Shown here: positions 8,150 through 16,531 of the stretch, one piece after another
How the letters are laid out: each line of letters begins with the position of its first letter
How positions within the stretch are numbered: position 1 is the first letter of the stretch
Source: Kribbella solani
GTDB lineage: Bacteria; Actinomycetota; Actinomycetes; Propionibacteriales; Kribbellaceae
Direction of reading: 5' to 3'
Length of the DNA: 64,000 bases
Assembly (NCBI RefSeq): GCF_014205295.1
Contig: NZ_JACHNF010000001.1
Coordinates: 3,038,001-3,102,000, forward strand
Notes under the pieces: generated by a model
Told to the model about the DNA's origin: nothing
What the model saw: only the letters and a program-made list of their open reading frames with translations
Databases searched by the model: none
Made by a program: the position numbers and the translations under genes

Positions 8150-11100
8150 GCTACGTGTTCCTTGTTGCCGGGGGTGGGGCGTTGGGAGGGGTCTTGGGGG
8201 GTGGCGGGGTACATGGCCTCGTTGTAGGCCTCTTCGTCTGCTTCCTGGTCGTAGACCTCGTCGGGGCCTATGGGGGATTCGTGGCGGAGGGAGTTGGAGG
8301 GGTCTTGGTCCTGGCCGTTGGGGATTGGGGGATGGCCGTTTTGCTGGGTGACGGGAGATTGGTACGCGTCGGCGTGGGGCGGGGGCGCGGGGGTGCTGGG
8401 CGTCAGGTTTTCGGGGGCGGAGGTCATCGTTCCGGGCGCGGGGGTTCCATGCACGAGGGATCCATGCGCAGGAGTTCCATGCGTGGGAGTTGCATGCGCG
8501 AGGGATCCGGACGCAGTGGTTCCATGCGCGGAGGTTCCGGGCGCAGAGATTCCGGGCGCAGAGATTCCGTGTGCAGTGGTTCCGTGTACGGAGGTTCCGG
8601 GTGACGGGGTTTCGTGCGTGGGGGGTTCCGGGGTGGGGCGTGGGGGTTCCGGTTGGGTGGGGCCGGGTTCGAGGGTGGAGTAGGTGGCGGGGGCGGCTGT
8701 TGCTGGGGCGTCGGTGGCGCTCTGATTTGCGTCAGTGGAGGGGTAGCCCGTGGACGGACCTGGTGGTGACGGGGGGTAGGTCGCGTTGGGGTGGGTCGCC
8801 GGTGACGTGCCGTTTGTGCTGGGGTCGGTGCGGCGGCTGAAGTGCTGGGCCTCCGCGCTGCCGGATTGGGGGCTGTACTCGGCAGCGTCAGCCGTTGCGC
8901 GGTCGGCCTGAGCGCTGTACTCGGCAGCGTCAGCCGTTGCGCGGGCGGCCTGAGCGCTGTATCCGGCAGCGTCAGGTGTCGTGCTGGCCGGCTGAGTACT
9001 GTGGGCCGGCTGAGTGCGGTAACCCGGTGCGTCGGACGTCGCGCTGCCTGACTGAGCGATGTAGCTCGGGTGCTCGGTTGGGGCGTTGGTGGCCCGGGGG
9101 TTGTAACCGAGGTGGTCGGGTGCGGCGGCGGCCGGCTGGGGGTTGCGGCTCGGGGGTTGGGCGGGGGTGGAGTGTGAGGTGTGGGTCGCGGCCGCGGGGG
9201 TCGGGTGTGAGGCGTGGGTCGCGGTGGCGGGTTCGGGGGTGGGGAGGTCTTCTTCGTCGTCGGCGAAGGGGTCTTCGGGGGGTAGGGGTGGGGTGGTGGG
9301 GGTGGTGTTGGTGGGGTGTTCGGATTCGGGGGTGGTGCGGAGGAGGGCGGCTACTCGTTGGCTGGGGATGTCGATTTGGACGGTGGCTACCTCGTCCCAG
9401 CGGTCTCGCATGATGCAGTGGCCGTGGCGGATGGATTTGCCGTTGGCGGCGGTGTTGATGCCGCGGACCAGGGTTTGGTACGGCGGGGTCTGCGGGCGGC
9501 CGAGTAGTTCGAGGAGGGAGTCGACCTGTTCGCGGGAGCGGAGGCTGAACGCGAACAGGGTGGTGATCTGTTCGACCAGGCCGGGGAGTTTCAGGATGGA
9601 CGCCGGGTCCTGGGTGTCCAGGACGAGGGAGGCGCCGAGGGCGCGGCCGACGCGGGCGATGTAGTCGAGGAACGAGGCGCCGTCGGGGGTCTTGGTCAGC
9701 AGGTGGACCTCGGGGACGATGACGACCTTGGAGCGGCCGCGGAACTCGCGGCGGCCGGTGGTGCGGATCATCCAGGCGAGGCAGCCGCGGAGGCAGGCCA
9801 TGCCGACGCGTTCGATCGGGGACCAGGATTCGGGTGCCGATTCGGGCGACGGGAGGGTGAGGCCGGGCATCTGGACGACCCAGAGGCCGGGGTTCGTGGT
9901 GAGGGAGGACAGGCCGGACGGCGGGCCGGCGACGACCGAGCCGAGGCCGGTCTCGACCAGGTCGCGGAGCGCGGAACCGACGGTCCGGACGGTTTCGGAG
10001 TCGGAGGCGCAGAGCCGCTGGATGACGCCCCAGGAGGACGGGTCCGGCGACTGGATCTCGGCGCGGGTCGCCGCGACGACCGGTGCTTCGGCCGCGCCGC
10101 GCAGATGCGGTGGCAGCAGGAGCATCAGCTGCGACGGAGCCTGCAGCAAGGCGTCGTCGACGGGCAGTACGCGCAGCAGGTCCGCCGCGCCGGAGAACTG
10201 TGCGGTGATCTCGATGACCGCAGTGGGTACGCCGTACTCCGCCGCGACCGCTGATACGCCGGCCGCGTCGCCCTTGAGGTCGAGCAGGGGCACCCAAGCG
10301 CCCGCGAAGGCGGAATCCAGGCCGCCCATCATCGCGGCGGTCGTCTTGCCACGACCGGAACGCCCGAGGAACAGCGTCGTCGTCGCGTCACCGAGCGCCG
10401 AGCCCGCGGCGGCATCGAAGCGTACGAGACCAGGGGTGGACCCGGTCAGATAGCCCATCGCCGGGCCGGTCGCGTCACCGATCGACGCGCCGCCCCAGAA
10501 CCAGGAGCCGAAGAACGCGGTCGACTCGCGGACGTGACCGAGGTCCGGCACCCGGAGCTGGTCGCCCGGCAAGGACTCGAGCCACAGATCGCGCTGTTCG
10601 TCGGCGCCGGTGGCGACGGTGATGCCGCGGTCGGCGTAGTGCGCGATGACGGCGTCGACGTACGCCTCGAGGTCCTCGCGGGTGTCCGCGCTGACCAGCA
10701 GGCGCGGGTGGTCCTCGACCAGGGTCAGGCCGCTGCGGTTGATGTCGCGCTTGACCTCGCGCATCACCCGCTCGGTCTCGACGATCTCGTCGGCGGTCTC
10801 CTCGGCGGTACCCTTCGCGGCCGAGCGCCGCTGCTCCTTGGCGCTCTTCCGGGTCTCGTCGACCAGGTGCCGCGCGGTCTTCTTGGTCAGCACCCGGAAG
10901 CGTACGGACGCCTCGACGGTGACGTCGATCTCGTCGCCGTCGTCGTCGATCGCCTTGATCTCGGACAGCGTCCGCAGCCACTCCCCCGCGCCGGGTGTCT
11001 CCAGCTCCTCGGGGAAGTCGGTCATCGCCAGCACGGACGTGTACGCGGCGATCTGGCCGCGGGTGTCGTAGATCCGGAGGTGATCGGTGTACGGAACCAC

Positions 11101-11772
11101 GCGCCCCGACGTGAGCCGGGCGAGTGAGGCACCGGTGATCAGGCCCCGGCGTGGTGCCGCGACCGCGCCGCGATGCATCTCGCGGCTGATCAGCCAGGAG
11201 ATCACCTCGGCCGGGGCGGTGTGCGCGCGCCAGACGGTCGAGCCGAGCTGACGAGCGAGCTTGCGCACCCGCTCGTCGAGGTGTGCGAGCTCGCGCGCGC
11301 TCACCCGCCACGACGTCGTACCCAGTGCGTCGCTGATCGAGCCGCGGACCTGCGCGGTGGCCCGCGGGTCGCGGTCGGACAGGTGTACGCCGAGTGCGAC
11401 GTATCGTTCCGGCATCCGCATCTCGTCGATCCGGTCGGCCCGGGTCTGCGCCCACGCCTCGTGGTCGCCGAGCCGGTAGTGACCGGCCACCGAGTCGATG
11501 TAGTCCTGACCGGTGGAACGGCCCCAGACCACCTTCAGGTGGCTGAGCCGGTCGCCGAGGATGGTCGCGGCGGCACTGACCGCGGCGTCCAGCGCGGCGT
11601 CCTGCTCGGCCTCGGTGGCCAGGTCGGTGTTCGCCACCGAGATCAGGAACCAGGCTTCGGCGCTCCGCTCGGTCACCAGCAGACCGTCGGCGATGGCCAC
11701 CAGCCGAGGTGGTGGCAGGCCGCGCTCGCGACCGACCCCCACCAGGTTCAGGAGCTTGTCAGCGATTTTCAT
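8146..11772 (-). CDS. VirB4-type conjugation/secretion ATPase with long repetitive tail
   Basis: 1208 aa. The N-terminal half (SCO/TraC-like) precedes a P-loop GRSGRGKTT at about residues 467-475, and a hydrophobic Walker B-like strand KVVIVPEVHLL near 680, followed by LVLDTQDPASIL, typical of VirB4/TraC ATPases. The ATPase core ends near residue 805. The remaining ~400 residues are Pro/Thr/Ser/Ala/His-rich and repetitive (HGTPAHGS-type and ADAAEYSAQ-type units), probably disordered. The enzyme should power complex assembly or substrate movement at the inner face of the membrane. It overlaps both neighbours by 4 bp. The tail is unusual for the family. Confidence 0.9.
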   Translation of the reverse strand: MKIADKLLNLVGVGRERGLPPPRLVAIADGLLVTERSAEAWFLISVANTDLATEAEQDAALDAAVSAAATILGDRLSHLKVVWGRSTGQDYIDSVAGHYRLGDHEAWAQTRADRIDEMRMPERYVALGVHLSDRDPRATAQVRGSISDALGTTSWRVSARELAHLDERVRKLARQLGSTVWRAHTAPAEVISWLISREMHRGAVAAPRRGLITGASLARLTSGRVVPYTDHLRIYDTRGQIAAYTSVLAMTDFPEELETPGAGEWLRTLSEIKAIDDDGDEIDVTVEASVRFRVLTKKTARHLVDETRKSAKEQRRSAAKGTAEETADEIVETERVMREVKRDINRSGLTLVEDHPRLLVSADTREDLEAYVDAVIAHYADRGITVATGADEQRDLWLESLPGDQLRVPDLGHVRESTAFFGSWFWGGASIGDATGPAMGYLTGSTPGLVRFDAAAGSALGDATTTLFLGRSGRGKTTAAMMGGLDSAFAGAWVPLLDLKGDAAGVSAVAAEYGVPTAVIEITAQFSGAADLLRVLPVDDALLQAPSQLMLLLPPHLRGAAEAPVVAATRAEIQSPDPSSWGVIQRLCASDSETVRTVGSALRDLVETGLGSVVAGPPSGLSSLTTNPGLWVVQMPGLTLPSPESAPESWSPIERVGMACLRGCLAWMIRTTGRREFRGRSKVVIVPEVHLLTKTPDGASFLDYIARVGRALGASLVLDTQDPASILKLPGLVEQITTLFAFSLRSREQVDSLLELLGRPQTPPYQTLVRGINTAANGKSIRHGHCIMRDRWDEVATVQIDIPSQRVAALLRTTPESEHPTNTTPTTPPLPPEDPFADDEEDLPTPEPATATHASHPTPAAATHTSHSTPAQPPSRNPQPAAAAPDHLGYNPRATNAPTEHPSYIAQSGSATSDAPGYRTQPAHSTQPASTTPDAAGYSAQAARATADAAEYSAQADRATADAAEYSPQSGSAEAQHFSRRTDPSTNGTSPATHPNATYPPSPPGPSTGYPSTDANQSATDAPATAAPATYSTLEPGPTQPEPPRPTPEPPTHETPSPGTSVHGTTAHGISAPGISAPGTSAHGTTASGSLAHATPTHGTPAHGSLVHGTPAPGTMTSAPENLTPSTPAPPPHADAYQSPVTQQNGHPPIPNGQDQDPSNSLRHESPIGPDEVYDQEADEEAYNEAMYPATPQDPSQRPTPGNKEHVA
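8440..8640 (-). repeat. 15-bp degenerate tandem repeat in VirB4 tail
   Basis: Repeated units such as GGTTCCATGCGCGGA and GAGATTCCGGGCGCA run for about 200 bp. On the coding (minus) strand they give pentapeptides like SAPGI, SAHGT and PAHGS. They are in frame and vary by codon-level substitutions. Confidence 0.7.
8874..8999 (-). repeat. 42-bp tandem repeat, three units, in VirB4 tail
   Basis: The core GGCAGCGTCAGCCGTTGCGC recurs at 8881 and 8923 and, diverged, at 8965, an exact 42-bp period. It encodes ADAAEYSAQADRAT-like 14-residue units. The first two copies are almost identical, suggesting recent duplication. Confidence 0.75.
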
Positions 11773-12335
11773 TCAGGCCTCTTCCCTGACGTTGTCCGGC
11801 GACTGACCCGTTGGACGTGATCCGTCCCCAGCAGCCGGGCCCGCTGGTTGACGGTGATGTCGGCGCCGGCCCGGACCCGCGGGTCGAGTTCGACCACTAC
11901 CTCGCGGTCCCATTCCGGCGTGATCCTGGCCTTGGCCAGGTCCGCGACCTTGCGGGTCGAGACCCGCTCCCGCCACGGCAGGTACTCCGACTTGTCCGCG
12001 GCCCGGGCGCCGAGGCCGATGATCGGCCGGTGTGCACGCAAGGCATACCGGACGGCCAGCGCCCACTCGGTGACCCGGCGGCGGCGTTCGTGGAACTTGC
12101 CCGGCCGCCAGCCGAACGCGGTGATCACGAACGGCGGCACCACGTACAGACTGACCGTGGGTTTCTGCGGCAGCCCGATGAACGGGAACAGCAGTGCCAC
12201 CCAGAGCACGATGACCACCGCTCCGAAGATGATCATCCGGCGCCGGGCGCCTTCGCCGAGGTCGATCCCGAGCAGGTCGTACTGCCGGGTCTCGATCTCG
12301 AAGTGATGGGTGAGGGTACGGCCGACGCGCATCAA
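11769..12335 (-). CDS. PrgI/TcpE-like membrane protein of T4SS-like operon
   Basis: 188 aa. Two membrane segments (about 33-52 and 60-74) in a hairpin near the N-terminus are followed by a basic soluble domain. This is the layout of TcpE/PrgI (VirB3-like) proteins encoded just before the VirB4 ATPase in Gram-positive conjugation clusters, and it sits in exactly that place. It overlaps both the upstream small gene and the VirB4 gene by 4 bp (ATGA). Its predicted role is docking the ATPase to the membrane channel. The family call rests on topology and position more than on motifs. Confidence 0.65.
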   Translation of the reverse strand: MMRVGRTLTHHFEIETRQYDLLGIDLGEGARRRMIIFGAVVIVLWVALLFPFIGLPQKPTVSLYVVPPFVITAFGWRPGKFHERRRRVTEWALAVRYALRAHRPIIGLGARAADKSEYLPWRERVSTRKVADLAKARITPEWDREVVVELDPRVRAGADITVNQRARLLGTDHVQRVSRRTTSGKRPE

Positions 12336-12619
12336 TTACCCCCGGAGAGCAATCCCCAGAAGCCCTTGAGCACGTTGATGGTCTGGTTGTTGGCGTAGAT
12401 CAGCCCGCCGACCAGGACCCCGGCCGCGATGTGGCCGAACAGCTCGCCCCACTCGCGCTTGAAGTAGTGGCCGATGGCGCGCAGCACCAGGATCGCGATG
12501 AAGATGTTCCCCGCGATGACCAGGACCCAGTCCTTGAAGTCGGCGCCCGTCGGGACATTGGGGTCGGCCATCGGCACGGCAAGCTGAACCACGCTCGCAG
12601 CCAGTTCGTGCGTCATCAT
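12332..12619 (-). CDS. Small two-helix membrane protein (TcpD/VirB2 pilin-like)
   Basis: 95 aa. A short polar N-terminus is followed by hydrophobic segments at about 32-48 (VLVIAGNIFIAILVLRAI) and 60-80, with a basic cytoplasmic loop (YFKREWGE) between. Small two-helix proteins at this position are usual in conjugation operons (TcpD, or VirB2/pilin-like subunits). No cleavage motif is evident. It lies 46 bp after the TcpC-like gene and is coupled by a 4-bp overlap to the next gene. Confidence 0.6.
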   Translation of the reverse strand: MMTHELAASVVQLAVPMADPNVPTGADFKDWVLVIAGNIFIAILVLRAIGHYFKREWGELFGHIAAGVLVGGLIYANNQTINVLKGFWGLLSGGN

Positions 12620-12665
12620 TGCGGTGTCTCCCTTGCATCGGTCATCCGATGGCCAGTAGCTGGAT

Positions 12666-13925
12666 TCATCCGACGGCAGCCACTTGCCATCGCTGTGCTC
12701 CGTCCGTGGCGACAGTACGCCTCAGCGTGAGCGTGTAGGTCTGGTCCAGCGTGGTGTCACCCACGCCGTCCCAGGTGACGGCGGCGGTCGCCCGCCGTTC
12801 GTCGTCGTTGCCGGTGTAGACCTGCCAGTCCTTGAGCTGCCCGAACTTCACCGCACCGTTCAGGCTGCGGATGGTGGAGCCGGGCGCGGTCACCGCCGAC
12901 ACCTTGTTGTCGGACTCGGCGTACGCGCTGAAGAACGCCTCGGCGTCCTTCTGGGTGGCAGCGGTCAGATCGTCGTCCGGGGTGCCGTTGCCGGGCATGT
13001 TGCTCGGCAAGGCCGCCCGCACGTCCGGTACGAAGGTGGGCGGCGCGCTCGCGACGACGCGGGCCGACGTACGCACCACTGGTACGGACACGCGCTGCCA
13101 CGAGACCGGGCCGGACGCCCAGCCGTTGTTGCCCTGCCGGGTGAACGAGTGCACGCGGACGCGGACGTCCACGCTGGCGGTGAGTCCGTTGGGATCGACG
13201 GTGATCTGCCCTGGGTACGCGACGTCGGCGGTCTGCTTGCCGCGGCCGTTCCATCCGGCGCGGGCGTCCAGGCCGGCGGCCAGGTCGAGACCGACCTGCA
13301 CCGGGCGGGCGTCCGGGGTGTTCTCGTCCCAGGTCAGGTACGAAACCGCGTACCGGGTCGCGACTGCCCGTGCCTCGTCGGCCGGGAAGCTGCTCTGCCC
13401 GGAAACGATCGTCTCGGGTGTCTTGTTCGGGCTGATCCAGGAGCGGATGCCACTGATCGCGGCGAGCAGCAGGACGACGACCACCAGGCCGCGGAAGAAC
13501 CGCCGGGCCCAGGTGGAGAACGACGACTCCGGCTCGGTCGACCACGGGGTCTGTCCCGGTCCCCCGACGTCACGGGCCGGACCGCCGGGTGCGGCATGCG
13601 CACCGTGCGGCGAGCGCTGTTTCAAACGCTCGGGTGGGCGGTGCCCAGGGTCCTGGTGCGGTGCGTCCGGGGTACGCGAGGCCGGTCGGCGGGGTGGCGC
13701 CATCACGCCACCGGGTGGCGGCGGAGCCTGGTTCTGCGGAGCGGAGTACTGCGCCGCTACCCCCTGCGCCTGGCGAGGCGTAGGTGACACCGGGCCACCG
13801 GGGTGGGACCACCACTCCGGCGCGGTGTTCTGCGGCCGTCCCTTGCCGGGTTTCTTGTCCCGGCGCTGGTCGGACCAGTGCTCACCTTTTGGCGGCAGAT
13901 TCAGTACTGTTCGCCACCAACTCAT
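12666..13925 (-). CDS. TcpC-like conjugal transfer protein
   Basis: 419 aa. A Pro-rich disordered cytoplasmic region of about 140 residues is followed by one membrane helix (about 146-163) and an extracytoplasmic part. The latter looks like two NTF2-like domains: residues ~185-290 (ATRYAVSYLTWDENTP, VDVRVRVHSF) and ~310-419 (KDAEAFFSAYAESDNK, YTLTLRRTVATDGAQRWQVAAVG). This is the TcpC family layout from Clostridium pCW3-type conjugation. It is the first gene of the leftward operon, so the promoter should lie in the gene-free stretch above 13925. It likely recruits other subunits. Confidence 0.75.
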   Translation of the reverse strand: MSWWRTVLNLPPKGEHWSDQRRDKKPGKGRPQNTAPEWWSHPGGPVSPTPRQAQGVAAQYSAPQNQAPPPPGGVMAPPRRPASRTPDAPHQDPGHRPPERLKQRSPHGAHAAPGGPARDVGGPGQTPWSTEPESSFSTWARRFFRGLVVVVLLLAAISGIRSWISPNKTPETIVSGQSSFPADEARAVATRYAVSYLTWDENTPDARPVQVGLDLAAGLDARAGWNGRGKQTADVAYPGQITVDPNGLTASVDVRVRVHSFTRQGNNGWASGPVSWQRVSVPVVRTSARVVASAPPTFVPDVRAALPSNMPGNGTPDDDLTAATQKDAEAFFSAYAESDNKVSAVTAPGSTIRSLNGAVKFGQLKDWQVYTGNDDERRATAAVTWDGVGDTTLDQTYTLTLRRTVATDGAQRWQVAAVG

Positions 13926-14367
13926 CCCTACCCGCCCCTCAGACAGCAGTTACGCGGACAGTAGCCGGGAGAATACGGCAAGCTACCGACCTCCGGGAGA
14001 CCCGAGACCAGGATCCGGATGGTCCATCGCTCCCCGCAGCCATACTGTTACCCCGCTCGCGGGCAGTGTCACCCTCAACGGCCAAGCGTGACACCTTCGG
14101 TACCGTCGTCATAGCTCCTCTCTCATGCCCACTCGGCTCGACCGGGCAGCGCACACCATGCCACACGCCACGGACAGGTTCGAAAATCCGTGCGAACAGC
14201 ATGATAAAAGAACGCACCAACTGATCACGCAGTGTAACTGATCTCGCGGGTCCGCCAGCTGAAACTCTCCCGTGCCGACAGGGTCAAATTCCCTGTGGAC
14301 AACCGCTTGCCACCGGAGCTTCCGGGCATAGGGTCGGAGCAATCCCTGCTACCCGTGGAGGACCAGG
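13926..14367. other. Gene-free interval upstream of the T4SS-like operon
   Basis: 442 bp without a convincing gene. It must hold the promoter of the leftward operon and that of the rightward aldo/keto reductase. Visible structures are a 7-bp inverted repeat GTGTCAC/GTGACAC (14066-14072 with 14088-14094) and a 6-bp one, ACAGGG/CCCTGT (14278-14283 with 14291-14296). Short ORFs here have neither plausible composition nor clear ribosome-binding sites. Confidence 0.5.
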
Positions 14368-15243
14368 ATGGAAACTCGCCGATTGGGACGGCTCGGCCAC
14401 CAGAGTTCGGTGCTGATCTACGGCGCCGCGGCGCTCGGTGGTGTCGACCAGGACCAGGCCGATGCCTCGATCCAGGAAGCGCTCGACGCCGGCCTGAACC
14501 ACTTCGACGTGGCCGCCGACTACGGCGACGCGGAGCTGCGGCTCGGCCCGCGGATGCCGGAGATCCGGGACCGGATCTTCCTCGCCACCAAGACCGGCCG
14601 CCGGACCGCCGAGGAGGCCTGGAGCGAGATCAACCGCTCGCTGGAGCGACTGCGGACCGATCATGTCGACCTGATCCAGATGCACGCGGTCTGCGACCTG
14701 GAGAACCTCGACCTGGTCACCGGCAAGGGCGGTTCGCTGGAGGCGGCGATCCGGGCCAAGGACGAAGGCATGGTCCGGGCGATCGGCATCACCGGTCACA
14801 CCGCGCAGGCGCCGTCCGTACACACCGAGGGGCTGCGCCGGTTCGACTTCGACAGCGTGCTGACGCCGCTGAACTACAAACTGTCCACCGACCCGCGGTA
14901 CGCGGCCGACTACGCGGCGCTGGTGGCGGCCGTGCAGGCGTCGGACGCGGCGCTGATGACGATCAAGATGATCGCCCGGCGGAACTGGCAGGACGGCGAG
15001 CAGAAGTCGTACGACACCTGGTACCGGCCGTTCGACGAGCAGCGGTACGTGACCGCCGCGACCGCCTGGTTGCTGAACGGGCACCCGGAGATCACCGGCC
15101 TGGCCACCGCGGGTGAGACCCGGCTGCTGCGGCAGATGGTGATCGCGGAGCGCGAGCGCGCCGAGCTGACCCCGGAGGCGGCCGCGTCGATCCTCGAGGA
15201 GGTCCAGGACTACGCGTCACCCTTCGTGGACATGCCGATCTGA
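14368..15243 (+). CDS. Aldo/keto reductase
   Basis: 291 aa, a normal length. The family tetrad is recognisable: Asp47 (NHFDVAADYG), Tyr52, Lys75 (ATKTG) and His106 (LIQMHAV). The RSLERLRTDHVDL helix/strand typical of AKRs precedes the His. The enzyme should reduce carbonyls with NADPH in the cytoplasm; the substrate is unknown. GGAGGACCAGG lies before the ATG. It is followed by a hairpin and then trxA on the same strand, so it is probably its own unit. Confidence 0.85.
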   Translation: METRRLGRLGHQSSVLIYGAAALGGVDQDQADASIQEALDAGLNHFDVAADYGDAELRLGPRMPEIRDRIFLATKTGRRTAEEAWSEINRSLERLRTDHVDLIQMHAVCDLENLDLVTGKGGSLEAAIRAKDEGMVRAIGITGHTAQAPSVHTEGLRRFDFDSVLTPLNYKLSTDPRYAADYAALVAAVQASDAALMTIKMIARRNWQDGEQKSYDTWYRPFDEQRYVTAATAWLLNGHPEITGLATAGETRLLRQMVIAERERAELTPEAAASILEEVQDYASPFVDMPI

Positions 15244-15329
15244 CAACGTGGCCCAGGTCACATTCGAGACTCCGCATTCCGGTCAGCTCGTACGGCGTAC
15301 GGGAACCGCCGGCGCCGGTGAAACAGGTG

Positions 15330-15366
15330 CCGCCCGGGTCCCGGGAACAACTGGGGCACCGGGCGG
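15330..15366 (+). terminator. Hairpin between aldo/keto reductase and thioredoxin genes
   Basis: Arms CCGCCCGG and CCGGGCGG (8 bp) are separated by 21 bp. There is no T-tract, as is common in high-GC actinobacteria. It lies 87 bp after the upstream stop, just before a TTGACT hexamer (15369) that could be a -35 box for the thioredoxin gene. Confidence 0.4.
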
Positions 15367-15405
15367 TGTTGACTTGGGCGTACTCAACTACTTTCGGAGG
15401 TCGTA

Positions 15406-15795
15406 GTGGCAACGGTCGAGCTGACCCAGGACAACTTCAACGAGGTGGTCGGTGGCGACGGTCTCGTGCTGGTGGATTTCTGGGCCGAGTGGTGTGGCCC
15501 GTGCAAGATGTTCGGACCGGTGTTCGAGAAGTCGTCCGAGACGCACGCGGACATCACTTTCGGCAAGGTCGACACCGAGGCACAGGGCGAGCTCGCGCAG
15601 GCCTTCCAGATCTCGTCCATCCCGACCCTGATGGCGGTCCGGGACGGCGTCGTCCTGTACTCGCAGGCGGGCGCGCTGCCGGCCGCGAGCCTGGAGGACC
15701 TGATCGGCCAGCTGCGCGCGGTGGACATGGACGAGGTCAAGTCCCAGATCGCCGCCCACGAGGCAGAACACGGCACCGAGCCGCACACGCACTGA
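15406..15795 (+). CDS. trxA: Thioredoxin
   Basis: 129 aa, slightly longer than classic thioredoxins because of a C-terminal extension rich in His/Glu (AHEAEHGTEPHTH). The redox motif WCGPCK (Cys30, Cys33) follows LVLVDFWAE, and the conserved cis-Pro is in ISSIPTLM. A GTG start is chosen because CGGAGG sits 5 bp upstream. It should act as a cytoplasmic disulfide reductase. The acidic/His tail could bind metal, but this is speculation. Confidence 0.92.
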   Translation: MATVELTQDNFNEVVGGDGLVLVDFWAEWCGPCKMFGPVFEKSSETHADITFGKVDTEAQGELAQAFQISSIPTLMAVRDGVVLYSQAGALPAASLEDLIGQLRAVDMDEVKSQIAAHEAEHGTEPHTH

Positions 15796-15825
15796 CACCA
15801 GCCGCCTGACGCACCACCCACACGA

Positions 15826-15857
15826 CATCCGGCCGCTCGACCACGAGCGCCCGGATG
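15826..15857. terminator. Bidirectional hairpin terminator between trxA and VOC gene
   Basis: A 14-bp stem with one mismatch (CATCCGGCCGCTCG with CGAGCGCCCGGATG) and a 4-nt loop lies between convergent genes, 30 bp after trxA and 25 bp from the VOC stop. Confidence 0.65.
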
Positions 15858-15882
15858 CCGTGCTGTATCGGGCTGCGCCGGG

Positions 15883-16284
15883 TCAGGAGTCTCGGGAGCT
15901 GAGGACGCAGAACTCGTTGCCCTCCGGGTCCGCGAGCACCGTCCAGCCCGGGCCCGCCGGCTGGCCGACGTCAACCCGCCGTGCGCCGAGCGTTTCCAGC
16001 CGGGCGATCTCGGCCTCGCGGTCCTGGCTCGTGTGCGGCGCCAGATCAAGGTGCAGCCGGTTCTTCACCGCCTTGCCCTCAGGTACCGGTACAAAGACCA
16101 TCCCCGGCCCGATCCGCTCCCACGGCAGATCCTTCAGCGTGTCCTCATCCACCCAGCCAGGGATGTTCACGCATTCGTCGTCGGTCTCGTGGATGGTCCG
16201 CCAGCCAAGTGCCTCCGCCCACCAGGCGGCTTGCTTGCGTACGTCGTGACAGTCGACGACGAGCGTGTACCAGCGCAGCACCAT
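15883..16284 (-). CDS. VOC (glyoxalase-like) family protein
   Basis: 133 aa. Two beta-alpha-beta-beta-beta halves are seen: LRWYTLVVDCHDVRKQAAWWAEALGW at the start and NRLHLDLAPH ... GWTVLADPEGNEFCVL at the end, the latter being the very common Glyoxalase_6/VOC ending. Candidate metal ligands include His in HLDL and the terminal Glu in GNEF. Cytoplasmic; substrate unknown (resistance, isomerase and dioxygenase roles all occur in the family). It has its own promoter space of about 250 bp upstream. Confidence 0.8.
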   Translation of the reverse strand: MVLRWYTLVVDCHDVRKQAAWWAEALGWRTIHETDDECVNIPGWVDEDTLKDLPWERIGPGMVFVPVPEGKAVKNRLHLDLAPHTSQDREAEIARLETLGARRVDVGQPAGPGWTVLADPEGNEFCVLSSRDS

Positions 16285-16343
16285 GACCTGTCCTCCCAGG
16301 AGTCCGAAGCACTGATCCTGGCAGGTGCCGCCGACAGAAACGG

Positions 16344-16387
16344 GAGAGCGGGCCCTGAGCAGGGGAACTCGGCCAGGGCCCGCTCTC
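16344..16387 (-). terminator. Strong hairpin downstream of dadA-like gene
   Basis: Perfect 14-bp arms GAGAGCGGGCCCTG / CAGGGCCCGCTCTC with a 16-nt loop lie in the gap between the VOC start and the dadA-like stop. It is likely the terminator of the leftward flavoenzyme transcript, protecting the VOC promoter. Confidence 0.6.
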
Positions 16388-16531
16388 GACGCTGACCGGA
16401 GCTACGGCTCGGGTGGCCTGAGGAGGCGCGGGCAGGTGAGGTGCTGCCCGAGGTGGGTCACCGAAGGGGTGCTCGAGGTGACGGTCAGCGGGACGGAGGG
16501 ACCACGTCGTTGGGGCCCCTCCGAGCGGTCG

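Noticed and set aside
2944..13925. Integrative conjugative element
   Set aside because: No relaxase, integrase, coupling protein, att repeat or tRNA border was found; called only a T4SS-like operon.
13939..14220. Possible 93-aa gene in the gap upstream of the T4SS-like operon
   Set aside because: Cys/Arg/Ser-rich sequence without a credible ribosome-binding site; the gap more likely holds promoters.
16285..16531. Small genes between VOC and dadA-like genes
   Set aside because: Only shadow frames seen; the stretch holds a strong hairpin and promoter space.
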